Source of the DNA: Planctomycetota bacterium
Lineage (GTDB): Bacteria > Planctomycetota > Phycisphaerae > WQYP01
Reading direction: 5' to 3'
NCBI GenBank assembly: GCA_021809365.1
Contig: JAKBAC010000024.1
Coordinates: 1 to 32,084, forward strand
DNA length: 32,084 nt
Both the position numbers and the translations under genes were made by a program. This document shows positions 1-9,172 of this stretch, piece after piece (the first letter of the stretch is position 1; each line of letters opens with the position of its first letter). The notes beneath the pieces were generated by a model that had not been told where the DNA came from, did no database searches, and was given only the letters and a program-made list of their open reading frames with translations.

Positions 1-2
1 GC

Positions 3-431
3 AAGCGTCTGGTCAAGAGTCCGAAGATTTATTGGCGTGATACCGGATTGTTACACGCACTACTCAATACACCTGATGCATCATCGTTGATTGCCCAACC
101 ATGGGTGGGCGCAAGCTGGGAAGGTTGTGTCATTGAGCAATTGCTTGCGGAACTCTGGGCGCGTGGTCGCCAGTTTCAACCGTTCTGGTTCCGCAGCAGC
201 GATGGCTATGAAATAGATCTGGTCTTGGAGATGGACGGTGAAAAGTGGGCGTTTGAAATCAAGCTGACTACCGCTCCGGGTAGCGCCGACATGCGGCGGC
301 TGGATAAGGCGGCGGATATGATCGGAGCATCCCGCCGATTTTTGGTTTCCCAAGCCCCTGAATCCGTGGGCGATGAATTGCGAGCTACCTGTAATTTGCA
401 ATGGCTGCTGCAGCGCGTAATCTCCACATAA
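3..431 (+). CDS. C-terminal part of an ATPase with a DUF4143-type domain (partial, 5' end outside window)
   Basis: The frame is open from the window edge, so the TTG at 48 is not the start. The first visible residues are KRLVKSPKIYWRDTGLLHAL, which match the junction where the C-terminal domain of AAA_14/DUF4143 ATPases begins. Further on come GASWEGCVIEQLL and a nuclease-like core (EIDLVLEMDG, then FEIKLT), the usual C-terminal PD-(D/E)XK-like fold of this family. About 142 residues remain. The Walker A and B motifs would lie upstream of the window. Members are P-loop proteins of poorly defined role, often found in accessory regions. It is followed by about 740 bp of non-coding repeats, so there is no operon partner on this side. 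Confidence 0.85.
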   Translation, partial: KRLVKSPKIYWRDTGLLHALLNTPDASSLIAQPWVGASWEGCVIEQLLAELWARGRQFQPFWFRSSDGYEIDLVLEMDGEKWAFEIKLTTAPGSADMRRLDKAADMIGASRRFLVSQAPESVGDELRATCNLQWLLQRVIST

Positions 432-1175
432 CATTGCAGGATGCAAGCGTTTCAACGAGCAACGAGCAACGGGTTTCACCGCGAAGGGGCGGCGATGACG
501 GACTTACCACAAAGATACGACGACCACGACGACGAAATTAACCACGAGGTAACGGAGGTAAACGGAGGGAACGACGGCGAGTAGCCACAGAGGGCACAGA
601 GGCCAATTTCAACGAATAACGAGTAACGAGCAACGAACAACCGTCGCAGCGGCGATGACGACGGGATTAACCGCAAAGGGACGAAAGAACGCAAAGATAC
701 GATGACCACGACGATATTTACCACAAAGACACGACGACACAAAGATACGGCGACGGAACGACACGCTTCAACGAAACGCTGCGCTCAACGAGTAACGAGC
801 AACGAACAACGGGGCACTTTGTCGCTGCGGCGACGACGACGGGATTAACCGCAAAGGGGCGGCGACGACGGTATTTACCACGAGGTAGCGGCGGCGGCCG
901 CAGAGCAGGAGAGAGTAGGGAGTTGACAGTAGAGCGAATCGGGCCGCGGCCCGATTAGAGCAGGTGTGGGAACAACGAACAACAGGGCGCTGCGCTTAAC
1001 GAGCAACGAACAACTAGCAGACTTACCTGCGGTCTACTTTCTACTTTCTCAACACTGACGACTGTTGCGCAAAACGCGCGGTGCAAGCACACGCGGCTAA
1101 AAGGGGATCGGGCGTCCCAGCACCGCGCCCGGATTTATTGCTACGCCCCAACGGGCGTATTGCGCGCGGCGTGGG
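432..1175. repeat. Gene-free spacer of degenerate simple repeats
   Basis: No credible gene is present. The stretch is a patchwork of two degenerate motifs. One is built on ACGAGCAACGAACAAC and recurs near 453-471, 609-641, 785-811 and 969-1014. The other is built on GGGATTAACCGCAAAGGG followed by CGACGACG, ACCACAAAGATACG or ACCACGAGGTAACGG units, near 477-560, 661-750 and 841-890. A related GC-rich block with GCAGAGCAGG and AGTTGACAGTAGAG lies at about 886-936. Similar degenerate arrays are common between genes in planctomycetes and some other large-genome bacteria and are often mis-called as short ORFs. The unit is irregular and has no spacers, so it is not CRISPR. Confidence 0.75.
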
Positions 1176-1204
1176 TTGACAGACTTTGTGAAAAATAGTA
1201 CAAA
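1176..1204 (+). promoter_or_regulatory. Putative sigma70-like promoter of the ATP synthase operon
   Basis: TTGACA (1176-1181) is a perfect -35 consensus. It is followed by a 17-bp spacer and TACAAA (1199-1204), which matches 4 of 6 bases of the -10 box. It lies 29 bp before the ATG at 1233. The TTG of the -35 box is in frame with atpZ, so gene finders may wrongly use it as the start codon. Confidence 0.65.
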
Positions 1205-1232
1205 TAAGGGAGTTTGCTGGACGGTAACGGCC

Positions 1233-1631
1233 ATGGAAGAAAATGAGCCGAAGAAGGAAACGCGGGCAGGCGGTGCTCAATCAGCGTTTGATCGCCTGGA
1301 GCGTCATGCGTCTGAATTATCCGGCGCATCATCCGTAAAAACAGGCCACCAGGAATCTCCCGCAGCGCGGGCTTCGGGGTTGCGGCGCTTTACCTCCATG
1401 GGAATTGAATTCCTGGCGGTGGTATTGATTTTTGGCCTCATCGGCCAGTGGCTGGATAAGAAATTCCAGTGGCATGGGCTGGCGACGGTGGTGTTGATCT
1501 GCGTTGCCGTGATCGGAGATTTATACCTCCAGATCAAAATGCTGCTGAAGCAAAGTGGGCCAACGGTGACGCGTACCGGGAGCCGCACTGACGGGGAAGG
1601 TTCAAAAAAGGGTACTGATTCAGATGACTGA
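1233..1631 (+). CDS. atpZ: AtpZ/AtpI-type accessory membrane protein of the ATP synthase operon
   Basis: A small protein of 132 residues. A charged, disordered-looking N-terminus of about 55 residues is followed by two membrane helices: one around GIEFLAVVLIFGLIGQWLD and a second around ATVVLICVAVIGDLYLQI. This two-helix pattern at the head of an atp operon is that of the ATPase_gene1/AtpZ family, which is thought to help assemble the Fo sector or to act with AtpI in Mg2+/Ca2+ supply. The ATG at 1233 is chosen because the in-frame TTG at 1176 forms the -35 box. The C-terminus is hydrophilic. The stop overlaps the next ATG (1624) by 8 bases, implying coupled translation. The family call is firm, the biochemical role less so. 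Confidence 0.8.
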   Translation: MEENEPKKETRAGGAQSAFDRLERHASELSGASSVKTGHQESPAARASGLRRFTSMGIEFLAVVLIFGLIGQWLDKKFQWHGLATVVLICVAVIGDLYLQIKMLLKQSGPTVTRTGSRTDGEGSKKGTDSDD

Positions 1632-2052
1632 TCAGGCGACACCACCTCCGATTCGCAATTTCCAGCTACGGCTGGGCTTGGCAGTTACACCGCTGATCGC
1701 GACCGGCGCGGCGATGGCGCTGGCGATGTTGATTTTGCCACTGTTTCATCGTCCGCTGTACATGCGGGAGATGCTGGCGGCGGCTCTGGTGAGCGCGGTG
1801 GTGGGGCTGCTGGCGGTTTTGCCGATGGTGGTGCTGATCGGTCGAAGCGCCATTTTGCTTCTGCGGTGTGCGGTACTGGCCAATATGACGCGCTTGGTGG
1901 GTGTGACGCTGGGAGGAATTCTGGTGATCGCGCTGGCACCGGTGCATCTGCATAAAACAGTGGTGCTGCTGTGGCTGGCGGCGTTTTACTTTATCCTGCT
2001 GATAGCTGAAAGTGTGGCGTCTTCGTGGGTGATTAAGCACTCCAAGGTGTGA
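1624..2052 (+). CDS. atpI: AtpI-like four-helix membrane protein (ATP synthase I chain)
   Basis: This 142-residue, very hydrophobic protein has four predicted membrane segments: about residues 17-40 (LAVTPLIATGAAMALAMLIL), 48-75, 85-108 and 112-135. Position between atpZ and atpB, size and topology fit the AtpI / ATP synthase I chain family, which assists c-ring assembly. Sequence conservation in that family is weak, so the assignment rests mostly on operon position and topology. Its start overlaps the end of atpZ. A 163-bp gap with no evident gene separates it from atpB. Confidence 0.7.
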   Translation: MTDQATPPPIRNFQLRLGLAVTPLIATGAAMALAMLILPLFHRPLYMREMLAAALVSAVVGLLAVLPMVVLIGRSAILLLRCAVLANMTRLVGVTLGGILVIALAPVHLHKTVVLLWLAAFYFILLIAESVASSWVIKHSKV

Positions 2053-2215
2053 GGGGTACCGACCCGTGCCCTGCAGGATGCCGGAATGCCGGGACGCCGG
2101 GATTTTTATGTCGTCGGGCATTGACGCCGGGCGTGTTTTGGGGTAAAAGTTTTGGCTCGAATCAGCTCTGGCGGGTTGGTGTCGGGACGAGAATCGCAAT
2201 CGGAATAGATAACCT

Positions 2216-3211
2216 ATGGTTTTTATGCTGCCCAATGCCATCGGCCCGTGGAGTCTGGCTGAAATCAATGTCCTCAACGGGACCGTTGCGCACAATTTGT
2301 ACTCCCATCCATTGTTTAAACTTTTTGGTCAAAGCTTTTACTTTACCAATCACGTCCTGATGCTCTTGTTGTCCGCTGGACTGATGCTGGCAATTTTTCC
2401 AGCCATGGCTCGTCGATTGAAATCCAAGCCTGTTCCAACCGGCTTTCGCAATTTTTTTGAAGCACTGCTGGTATTCCTGCAACGCGACACCTTTGAACCA
2501 ATGCTGGGCAAGTGGGCCGCAACATTTACACCTTATCTATGGACGGCATTCTTTTTCATTTTGTTCGCTGATTTGTTCGGAATGTTGCCGATCGACGAAC
2601 TTATTCAATTATTCAATGACGCATTTGGAACCCACGTCCCGGAATTTTGGGGCGGGGCGACGGGTGATTTAACGGTGACAGCGACATTGGCGGTCTGCAC
2701 GTTTCTGATCGTGCATATTTCCGGCTTGTCGGAGTTTATCCGAACGGCGCGTCAGCATCACACGCCACACATTCGTGTGGGCCATGCCGCCTCGGACGTG
2801 AGCGATACAGGATCCGGATCAGCGGCTCATGCAACGTCAACCCGGGCGTGGCCGGTGGCGGCGGTGATTGGTGTGGCCAAATATCTCAAGCACATTGTGC
2901 CGCCGGGCGTACCATGGGTGATCTGGCCGTTGATGTTTGTATTGGAATTGCTGGGCACATTTGTTAAGCCGCTGGCATTGTGCATGCGGTTGTTTGCGGT
3001 GATGATGTCCGGTCCGCTGGTGGTAGCGGTGCTGGTGAGCATTATATTTTCGTTCGGCGGATATTTTATCCGGACCGTGACGGGCGTGCCGGTGATTTTA
3101 TTCGGCACCGCCTTTGAAGCGCTGCATCTGCTGGAAGCGTTTCTACAGGCCTATATTTTTACGCTGCTAAGTGCGGCGTATATTGCCGAGGCGATGTCGG
3201 CGGAACATTGA
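2216..3211 (+). CDS. atpB: F1Fo ATP synthase subunit a
   Basis: Subunit a forms the ion half-channels next to the c-ring. The essential arginine is at residue 258 in the segment PLALCMRLFAVMMSG (equivalent to E. coli R210), and the conserved glutamine of the last helix is in FLQAYIFTLLSAAYI. The usual RLFGNM motif reads RLFAVM here. At 331 residues it is longer than the roughly 270 of E. coli. Part of the excess is a hydrophilic, His-rich loop after SGLSEFIRTARQ, running to about STRAWPVAAVIG. No strong ribosome binding site is visible before 2216; an in-frame ATG at 2225 is an alternative start. Confidence 0.97.
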   Translation: MVFMLPNAIGPWSLAEINVLNGTVAHNLYSHPLFKLFGQSFYFTNHVLMLLLSAGLMLAIFPAMARRLKSKPVPTGFRNFFEALLVFLQRDTFEPMLGKWAATFTPYLWTAFFFILFADLFGMLPIDELIQLFNDAFGTHVPEFWGGATGDLTVTATLAVCTFLIVHISGLSEFIRTARQHHTPHIRVGHAASDVSDTGSGSAAHATSTRAWPVAAVIGVAKYLKHIVPPGVPWVIWPLMFVLELLGTFVKPLALCMRLFAVMMSGPLVVAVLVSIIFSFGGYFIRTVTGVPVILFGTAFEALHLLEAFLQAYIFTLLSAAYIAEAMSAEH

Positions 3212-3282
3212 TTTTCGCGCGCCGCAGTGTGTTGGCGTGGTTAAGGATTATAGAAGGTTTAAGGCAACAGGAGTAATATTAA

Positions 3283-3585
3283 ATGGATCCAACAACAGTA
3301 CAGACCGGACACGTGGTGGTGGTGCACAGTGTTAATTCCATGCACGAATTAACCCAGGCCATTGAGATCGCCGGCGCGCTGATCGGCGGCGGAGCCGGCG
3401 TGGGTGGCGCGGGTGCCGGCGTGGGTGCCATTGGTGGAAGCATGTGCGAAGCCACCGCGCGGCAACCGGAACTGATCAATACCATCCGCACCCAGTTCTT
3501 TCTGGCGGCGGCCATCATTGAAGGGTTCACGTTCCTTCTGCTGGTGTTGGTCATGATCGTTTTGATTCGGAACGGTGGTCTGTAA
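3283..3585 (+). CDS. atpE: F1Fo ATP synthase subunit c
   Basis: A hairpin of two membrane helices that forms the rotor ring. Helix 1 carries the glycine-rich run GGGAGVGGAGAGVGAIGG, the polar loop contains ARQPE (residues 59-63), and helix 2 holds the ion-binding glutamate E80 in AAAIIEGFTF. The Na+-type ligands are missing: no Gln in helix 1 and no Ser-Thr after the glutamate (EGF instead). The ring is therefore inferred to carry protons. The N-terminus is about 20 residues longer than in typical c subunits. An in-frame Met at residue 20 would give a more usual length, but the ATG at 3283 has a clear AGGAG at 3269-3273 with good spacing, so I keep it. Confidence 0.97.
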   Translation: MDPTTVQTGHVVVVHSVNSMHELTQAIEIAGALIGGGAGVGGAGAGVGAIGGSMCEATARQPELINTIRTQFFLAAAIIEGFTFLLLVLVMIVLIRNGGL

Positions 3586-3668
3586 TCGGCAGCGCCGCCG
3601 TGGCGTTGTGAAAAATGTGGGTTGGCTCTAAGCATATTGGTTTAGAGGCATTAGGGGCGGGTACGCTT

Positions 3669-4316
3669 ATGACATGTATGGCGGAAAATTCAAATCGCTC
3701 GATTGCGGCGAAACCCCGCACACTGCTGCGGTGGCTGACGGTAAGCGCGGTGGCGGCCATCAGCGGCTCAGCCGGCATGGCCAGGGCGGCAACGTCCGGC
3801 GGTGGCGGCAACGCCGGTGCGTCTTTAATGTCTATCAATGCCGGCATGGCGCTGATTACACTGCTGATCTTTGTGGTACTGCTGGTGGTGCTTAGCAAAT
3901 ATGCCTGGCGGCCCCTTATTGACGGCCTCAAGAGCCGGGAGAATGCCATTCGCGACAGCATTCAAGCCGCCGCCGACGCACAGGCGCAAGTGGAACAGAC
4001 CCGCAAGCAGTTGGAAGAAAAAATCGCCGAAGTGCAACGCGAGGCTTCACAACAGCTTCAGCAGGCCAAGGCGGATGCCGCCAAGGCGGCGGATTTGATT
4101 CGGCAGCGCGCGGAAGCGGAATCGCGGGCGCTAAAAGATCAGGCCCTGCGGGATATTGAAGCGGCCAAGCAGCAGGCTTTGGCGGATATTGCCAATCGGG
4201 CGGCGGATATCAGTGTGGATATTGCATCGCGTATCATCGGGCGGGAAATCAACGCCCAGGATCAGCGGAAACTTCTGGATGAATCGCTGGCCCAGTTGGC
4301 CGGCACCATGAATTGA
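3669..4316 (+). CDS. atpF: F1Fo ATP synthase subunit b with a predicted signal peptide
   Basis: Peripheral-stalk subunit. The ATG at 3669 is preferred to the upstream 3615 because it follows a GGGGCGGG tract with about 7 bases of spacing; 3615 has no such site. From 3669 the protein has 215 residues: a Sec-like signal sequence (Arg-rich, then LTVSAVAAISGSAG, ending ARA-A), a Gly-rich linker, the single membrane helix (AGMALITLLIFVVLLVVLSK), the conserved YAWRPLIDGLKSRE, and a long Ala/Gln/Glu-rich coiled coil. A cleavable leader before the membrane helix would put the N-terminus outside, as usual for b. It sits 83 bp after atpE and 42 bp before atpH. Confidence 0.93.
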   Translation: MTCMAENSNRSIAAKPRTLLRWLTVSAVAAISGSAGMARAATSGGGGNAGASLMSINAGMALITLLIFVVLLVVLSKYAWRPLIDGLKSRENAIRDSIQAAADAQAQVEQTRKQLEEKIAEVQREASQQLQQAKADAAKAADLIRQRAEAESRALKDQALRDIEAAKQQALADIANRAADISVDIASRIIGREINAQDQRKLLDESLAQLAGTMN

Positions 4317-4358
4317 TGATCCGTTCGATTGGCGTTCGGAACAGTTGGGTAGACTGGT

Positions 4359-4952
4359 ATGGAACAAAAAGAAGCTCATTACATGGCGATCGGGCGGGTT
4401 TACGCGGAGGCGCTTTATGACTCCGCGCGGCGGGCTGGTCAACTTGCGGATGTGCTGGCCGATATTGAATCCATCAGAGCCTTGCTGGCCGCCGCCAGGC
4501 GATTGGATATGTTTCTGAAAGCCGCAACCATTAATACCGCCGAAAAATTAAAACTCGTTGAACAGGCATTGGCCGGCTCGGTTAATGGGCTGACACTTTC
4601 AGTCCTGCGAGCCATGGCGCGGCGCGATCGCCTGGATATGCTGCGGGAATTCACAGTGGCATTTGATCTGGTGCAACGTGACCGCAACAATCGTTTGAGT
4701 ATCGACATTTTTTCCGCTCAGCCGCTGTCGATGGATGAACGGCAGCGTATTGCCGAGGTGGCTGGGCGCAACCTTGGTCGGCTGATTGATCTGACGGCCA
4801 ATGTGGATGAGTCCCTGATTGGTGGGGTACAGTTAAAAATTGGAGATATGTTTATTGATGGCTCGGTCAAGCGCCGCTTGCGGGCCATGAAGTCCCAGTT
4901 GCACAGCGGGATGATGGCGGCGATGAAGAAAACTGGGGCACTGCGGGCCTGA
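4359..4952 (+). CDS. atpH: F1Fo ATP synthase subunit delta
   Basis: Subunit delta (OSCP-like) joins the peripheral stalk to the top of F1. The N-terminal domain begins IGRVYAEALYDSARRAG, the typical family opening. The C-terminal part has the conserved stretch DESLIGGVQLKIGDMFIDGS followed by a basic helix. At 197 residues it is slightly longer than the usual 175-185. Two ATGs are possible (4359 and 4383); the second would place the first family residues right at the N-terminus. It lies between atpF and atpA as in the standard bacterial order. Confidence 0.95.
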   Translation: MEQKEAHYMAIGRVYAEALYDSARRAGQLADVLADIESIRALLAAARRLDMFLKAATINTAEKLKLVEQALAGSVNGLTLSVLRAMARRDRLDMLREFTVAFDLVQRDRNNRLSIDIFSAQPLSMDERQRIAEVAGRNLGRLIDLTANVDESLIGGVQLKIGDMFIDGSVKRRLRAMKSQLHSGMMAAMKKTGALRA

Positions 4953-5040
4953 AGGAATGAATTCCAACGCGCAATGGACGACACAAGGAACGTTTGACAA
5001 AGAATTGCATAACAAGGCGAAGTAATATCAAGGTGATAAC

Positions 5041-6663
5041 ATGAAATTCAGAGTAGATGAAATAGCGTCGGTCCTCGAAAAAGAAATTGCCAGTTTTGAA
5101 GATCGGCTTGACGTCAGCCAGGTTGGCAAAGTCATTGAAGTCGGCGACGGTATTGCCCGTATCTATGGATTGTCCAATGCCATGGCCGGAGAAATGCTTG
5201 ATTTCGGCAATGACATGTACGGGCAGGTATTTAATCTTGAGGAAGAGACCGTCGGCGCGGTTATTTTCGGTGACTGCTCGCACATTAAGGAAGGCGATGT
5301 GGTCAAATCCACCGGCGAGCTGCTGGCCGTGCCGGTGGGCCGGGAGCTTTTGGGCCGTGTGGTCAACGCATTGGGTCAGCCCATTGACGGCGGTTCTCCG
5401 ATTCTTACTTCCGATCGTCGGAAGGTGGACGTCATTGCCCCTGGAATTGCGGATCGGCAGCCGGTGAAAGAACCATTGCAGACCGGTATCAAGGCCATTG
5501 ATTCGATGATTCCCATTGGCCGCGGTCAGCGCGAGTTGATTATCGGCGATCGCAAGACCGGCAAAACCGCAATCGCGATTGATGCGATTATCAACCAGAA
5601 GAAATTTGCCGGCACGCCGGATGAGGTGATATGTGTGTATGTGGCCATTGGTGGGAAGGAATCGACTGTCGCCGGCGTGGTGGACGTTTTGAAGCGTCAC
5701 GGGGCGATGGATTACACCATTGTGGTCGTGGCGGGGGCGTCCGATTCGGCACCGCTGCAATATATCGCTCCGTATGCCGGTTGCGCGATGGCTGAACATT
5801 TCATGTGGCAGGGCAAGGCGACACTGTGCGTTTATGATGATCTTTCCAAACAGGCTCAGGCATATCGGCAGTTGTCGTTGCTGTTGCGCCGCCCGCCGGG
5901 CCGCGAGGCGTACCCCGGTGATGTGTTTTATCTGCACAGCCGCTTGCTTGAACGGGCCTGCAAACTTTCCAAGGAAAATGGCGGTGGCTCATTGACGGCT
6001 CTGCCGGTCATTGAAACGCAGGAAGGGGAAGTCTCCGCGTATATTCCCACCAATGTGATCAGTATCACCGATGGCCAGATTTATCTGGAACCGGATTTGT
6101 TCTTCGCCGGCGTGCGGCCCGCCATTAACGTCGGCATCTCGGTGAGCCGCGTGGGTGGTGCGGCGCAGATCAAGGCGATGAAGCATAAGAAAGTGGCCGC
6201 ATCACTGCGGTTGGATTTGGCCGCGTATCGTGCCCTTGAAGCTTTTACGCAGATCGGCACGGATCTGGACGCCGCCACGCAGAAGCAATTGGATCGCGGC
6301 GCGCGTATGGTGGAGATTCTCAAGCAGCCGCAGTATCAACCCATGGATGTTGTTGATCAGGTTGTGGTGATCTATGCGGCCACCCAGGGATTTTTAGATA
6401 CGGTGGCGTTGAAAGATATTGGTCAATGGGAACGGGATTTTCTGGATTTCTGGAATGCCTCAGGCGTCGCGGTTCGCAAGGAGTTGATGCAGAAGCGGGA
6501 ACTGACGCCCGAAATGGAAACAAAGATTGGGGAAGTTATCAGGAATTTTTCCAACGTCTCTCCGTTATGCCGGAAGAAAATTGAGGGTTTGCCGATTACA
6601 CCCGGAAGCGGTGGCCCGGTGCAGGCACCACAACAAAGAGAAGCGCCGGCCCCGAAACGATAA
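5041..6663 (+). CDS. atpA: F1Fo ATP synthase subunit alpha
   Basis: Non-catalytic nucleotide-binding subunit of the F1 hexamer. The Walker A motif GDRKTGKT is at residues 169-176. The family segments [34 protein letters not shown] and [16 protein letters not shown] are all present. A ribosome binding site (AAGGTGAT) sits just before the ATG. At 540 residues it is longer than the roughly 510 of typical alpha chains. The excess is a Pro/Gln/Ala-rich C-terminal tail after about residue 515 ([14 protein letters not shown] onwards) that looks disordered. It lies 88 bp after atpH and 34 bp before atpG. Confidence 0.98.
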   Translation: MKFRVDEIASVLEKEIASFEDRLDVSQVGKVIEVGDGIARIYGLSNAMAGEMLDFGNDMYGQVFNLEEETVGAVIFGDCSHIKEGDVVKSTGELLAVPVGRELLGRVVNALGQPIDGGSPILTSDRRKVDVIAPGIADRQPVKEPLQTGIKAIDSMIPIGRGQRELIIGDRKTGKTAIAIDAIINQKKFAGTPDEVICVYVAIGGKESTVAGVVDVLKRHGAMDYTIVVVAGASDSAPLQYIAPYAGCAMAEHFMWQGKATLCVYDDLSKQAQAYRQLSLLLRRPPGREAYPGDVFYLHSRLLERACKLSKENGGGSLTALPVIETQEGEVSAYIPTNVISITDGQIYLEPDLFFAGVRPAINVGISVSRVGGAAQIKAMKHKKVAASLRLDLAAYRALEAFTQIGTDLDAATQKQLDRGARMVEILKQPQYQPMDVVDQVVVIYAATQGFLDTVALKDIGQWERDFLDFWNASGVAVRKELMQKRELTPEMETKIGEVIRNFSNVSPLCRKKIEGLPITPGSGGPVQAPQQREAPAPKR

Positions 6664-6697
6664 GGCAATGTGATAACAAGACAGGCAGTGTGCTGTA

Positions 6698-7600
6698 ATG
6701 GCGAAGGCCAGAGAAATAACCAAGCGCCGCAAAGCGGTTCGCAACATCTATAAGATCACCCGTGTGATGCAGATGGTGGCAACCGCACGGTTTCAGCGCG
6801 CGTTGAAGCGCGCCAAGGGTACCAGACCCTATCTGGATAAGCTCGGTGCCATTGTTCAGGATACGTTGCTGGGGGCGCAAGGTTCCGCGGAACTCAAGCG
6901 GCATCCATTGTTAATCAGCCGCACGCCCTGCCGCAGAACCGCCATATTGGTGGTGACCAGCAACCGTGGTTTGGCGGGGGGATACAACAGTCAGATTTTG
7001 CGTTTGGCCATGCAAAATATCAAGCAACTTGAGGAAGATGGACAGCAGGTGGATATTCATGTGGGCGGACGCAAAGGAGCCGCCTATTTCCGCTTTGCCA
7101 GGCGCGACGTCAAAGCGGCGTATACCGGCATAAGTGATAATGCCACGTTCGAGGAAGTGCTGCCGGTTTCGCAGGGGCTGATGGATGATTATGCCAATCA
7201 GACGGTGGATGCGATCAAAATTGTTTATATGCGGTTTATCAGCGTTGGCCAGCAGCGAGCCACGGCACTGGACGTATTACCGGTGGGGGCCTTGGAACAG
7301 GAAGATGTCGCCAATGAAAAGGGCCGGCCCAGCCGCCTCGACGCTTGCAGCGAATATTCTCCCGATGCCGGTGAATTGCTGGTGGACTTGGTACCCGCGA
7401 TGGTGCGTGCGGCTGTATTTCAGGCATTTGTGGATGCCTCCGTGTCCGAACAGATCGCACGCATGCTCGCCATGTCCGCCGCCACCGAAAATGCCGACAG
7501 CATGATCAAACTGCTGACCCGCGAATACAATCGGGCGCGGCAATCGCAGATTACCAGTGAATTGTCCGAACTTATGGGCGGTGTGGAAGCGCTGAAATAG
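6698..7600 (+). CDS. atpG: F1Fo ATP synthase subunit gamma
   Basis: Central rotor shaft. The N-terminal helix AREITKRRKAVRNIYKITRV followed by MQMVATARFQRA matches the conserved gamma start, and the C-terminal helix has SMIKLLTREYNRARQSQIT leading to ELSELMGG. The middle segment TAILVVTSNRGLAGGYN is the family's Rossmann-like core. Length is 300 residues, normal for the family. The Shine-Dalgarno site before 6698 is weak. The next gene, atpD, starts 97 bp later. Confidence 0.97.
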   Translation: MAKAREITKRRKAVRNIYKITRVMQMVATARFQRALKRAKGTRPYLDKLGAIVQDTLLGAQGSAELKRHPLLISRTPCRRTAILVVTSNRGLAGGYNSQILRLAMQNIKQLEEDGQQVDIHVGGRKGAAYFRFARRDVKAAYTGISDNATFEEVLPVSQGLMDDYANQTVDAIKIVYMRFISVGQQRATALDVLPVGALEQEDVANEKGRPSRLDACSEYSPDAGELLVDLVPAMVRAAVFQAFVDASVSEQIARMLAMSAATENADSMIKLLTREYNRARQSQITSELSELMGGVEALK

Positions 7601-7679
7601 AGAATCGACGATGATGTGGCTGCGGATTTTCCGTGGTTTTTATTGATATTGTTAAGTCAAGGCACGAAAGCAAAATTAG

Positions 7680-9134
<1,455 letters not shown>

Positions 9135-9172
9135 TTCACCGCCGGCGCACGGTTCTATCGGTGTATCAATTC

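Noticed and set aside
440..1015. Possible CRISPR array
   Set aside because: The repeats are irregular in length and sequence, with no constant spacers and no cas genes nearby.
3283..3585. Na+-driven c-ring
   Set aside because: The helix-1 Gln and the Ser-Thr after the carboxylate that bind Na+ are both absent.
4867..5937. 356-codon reading frame on the minus strand
   Set aside because: It lies antisense to the certain genes atpH and atpA, has no domain and is explained by codon bias of those genes.
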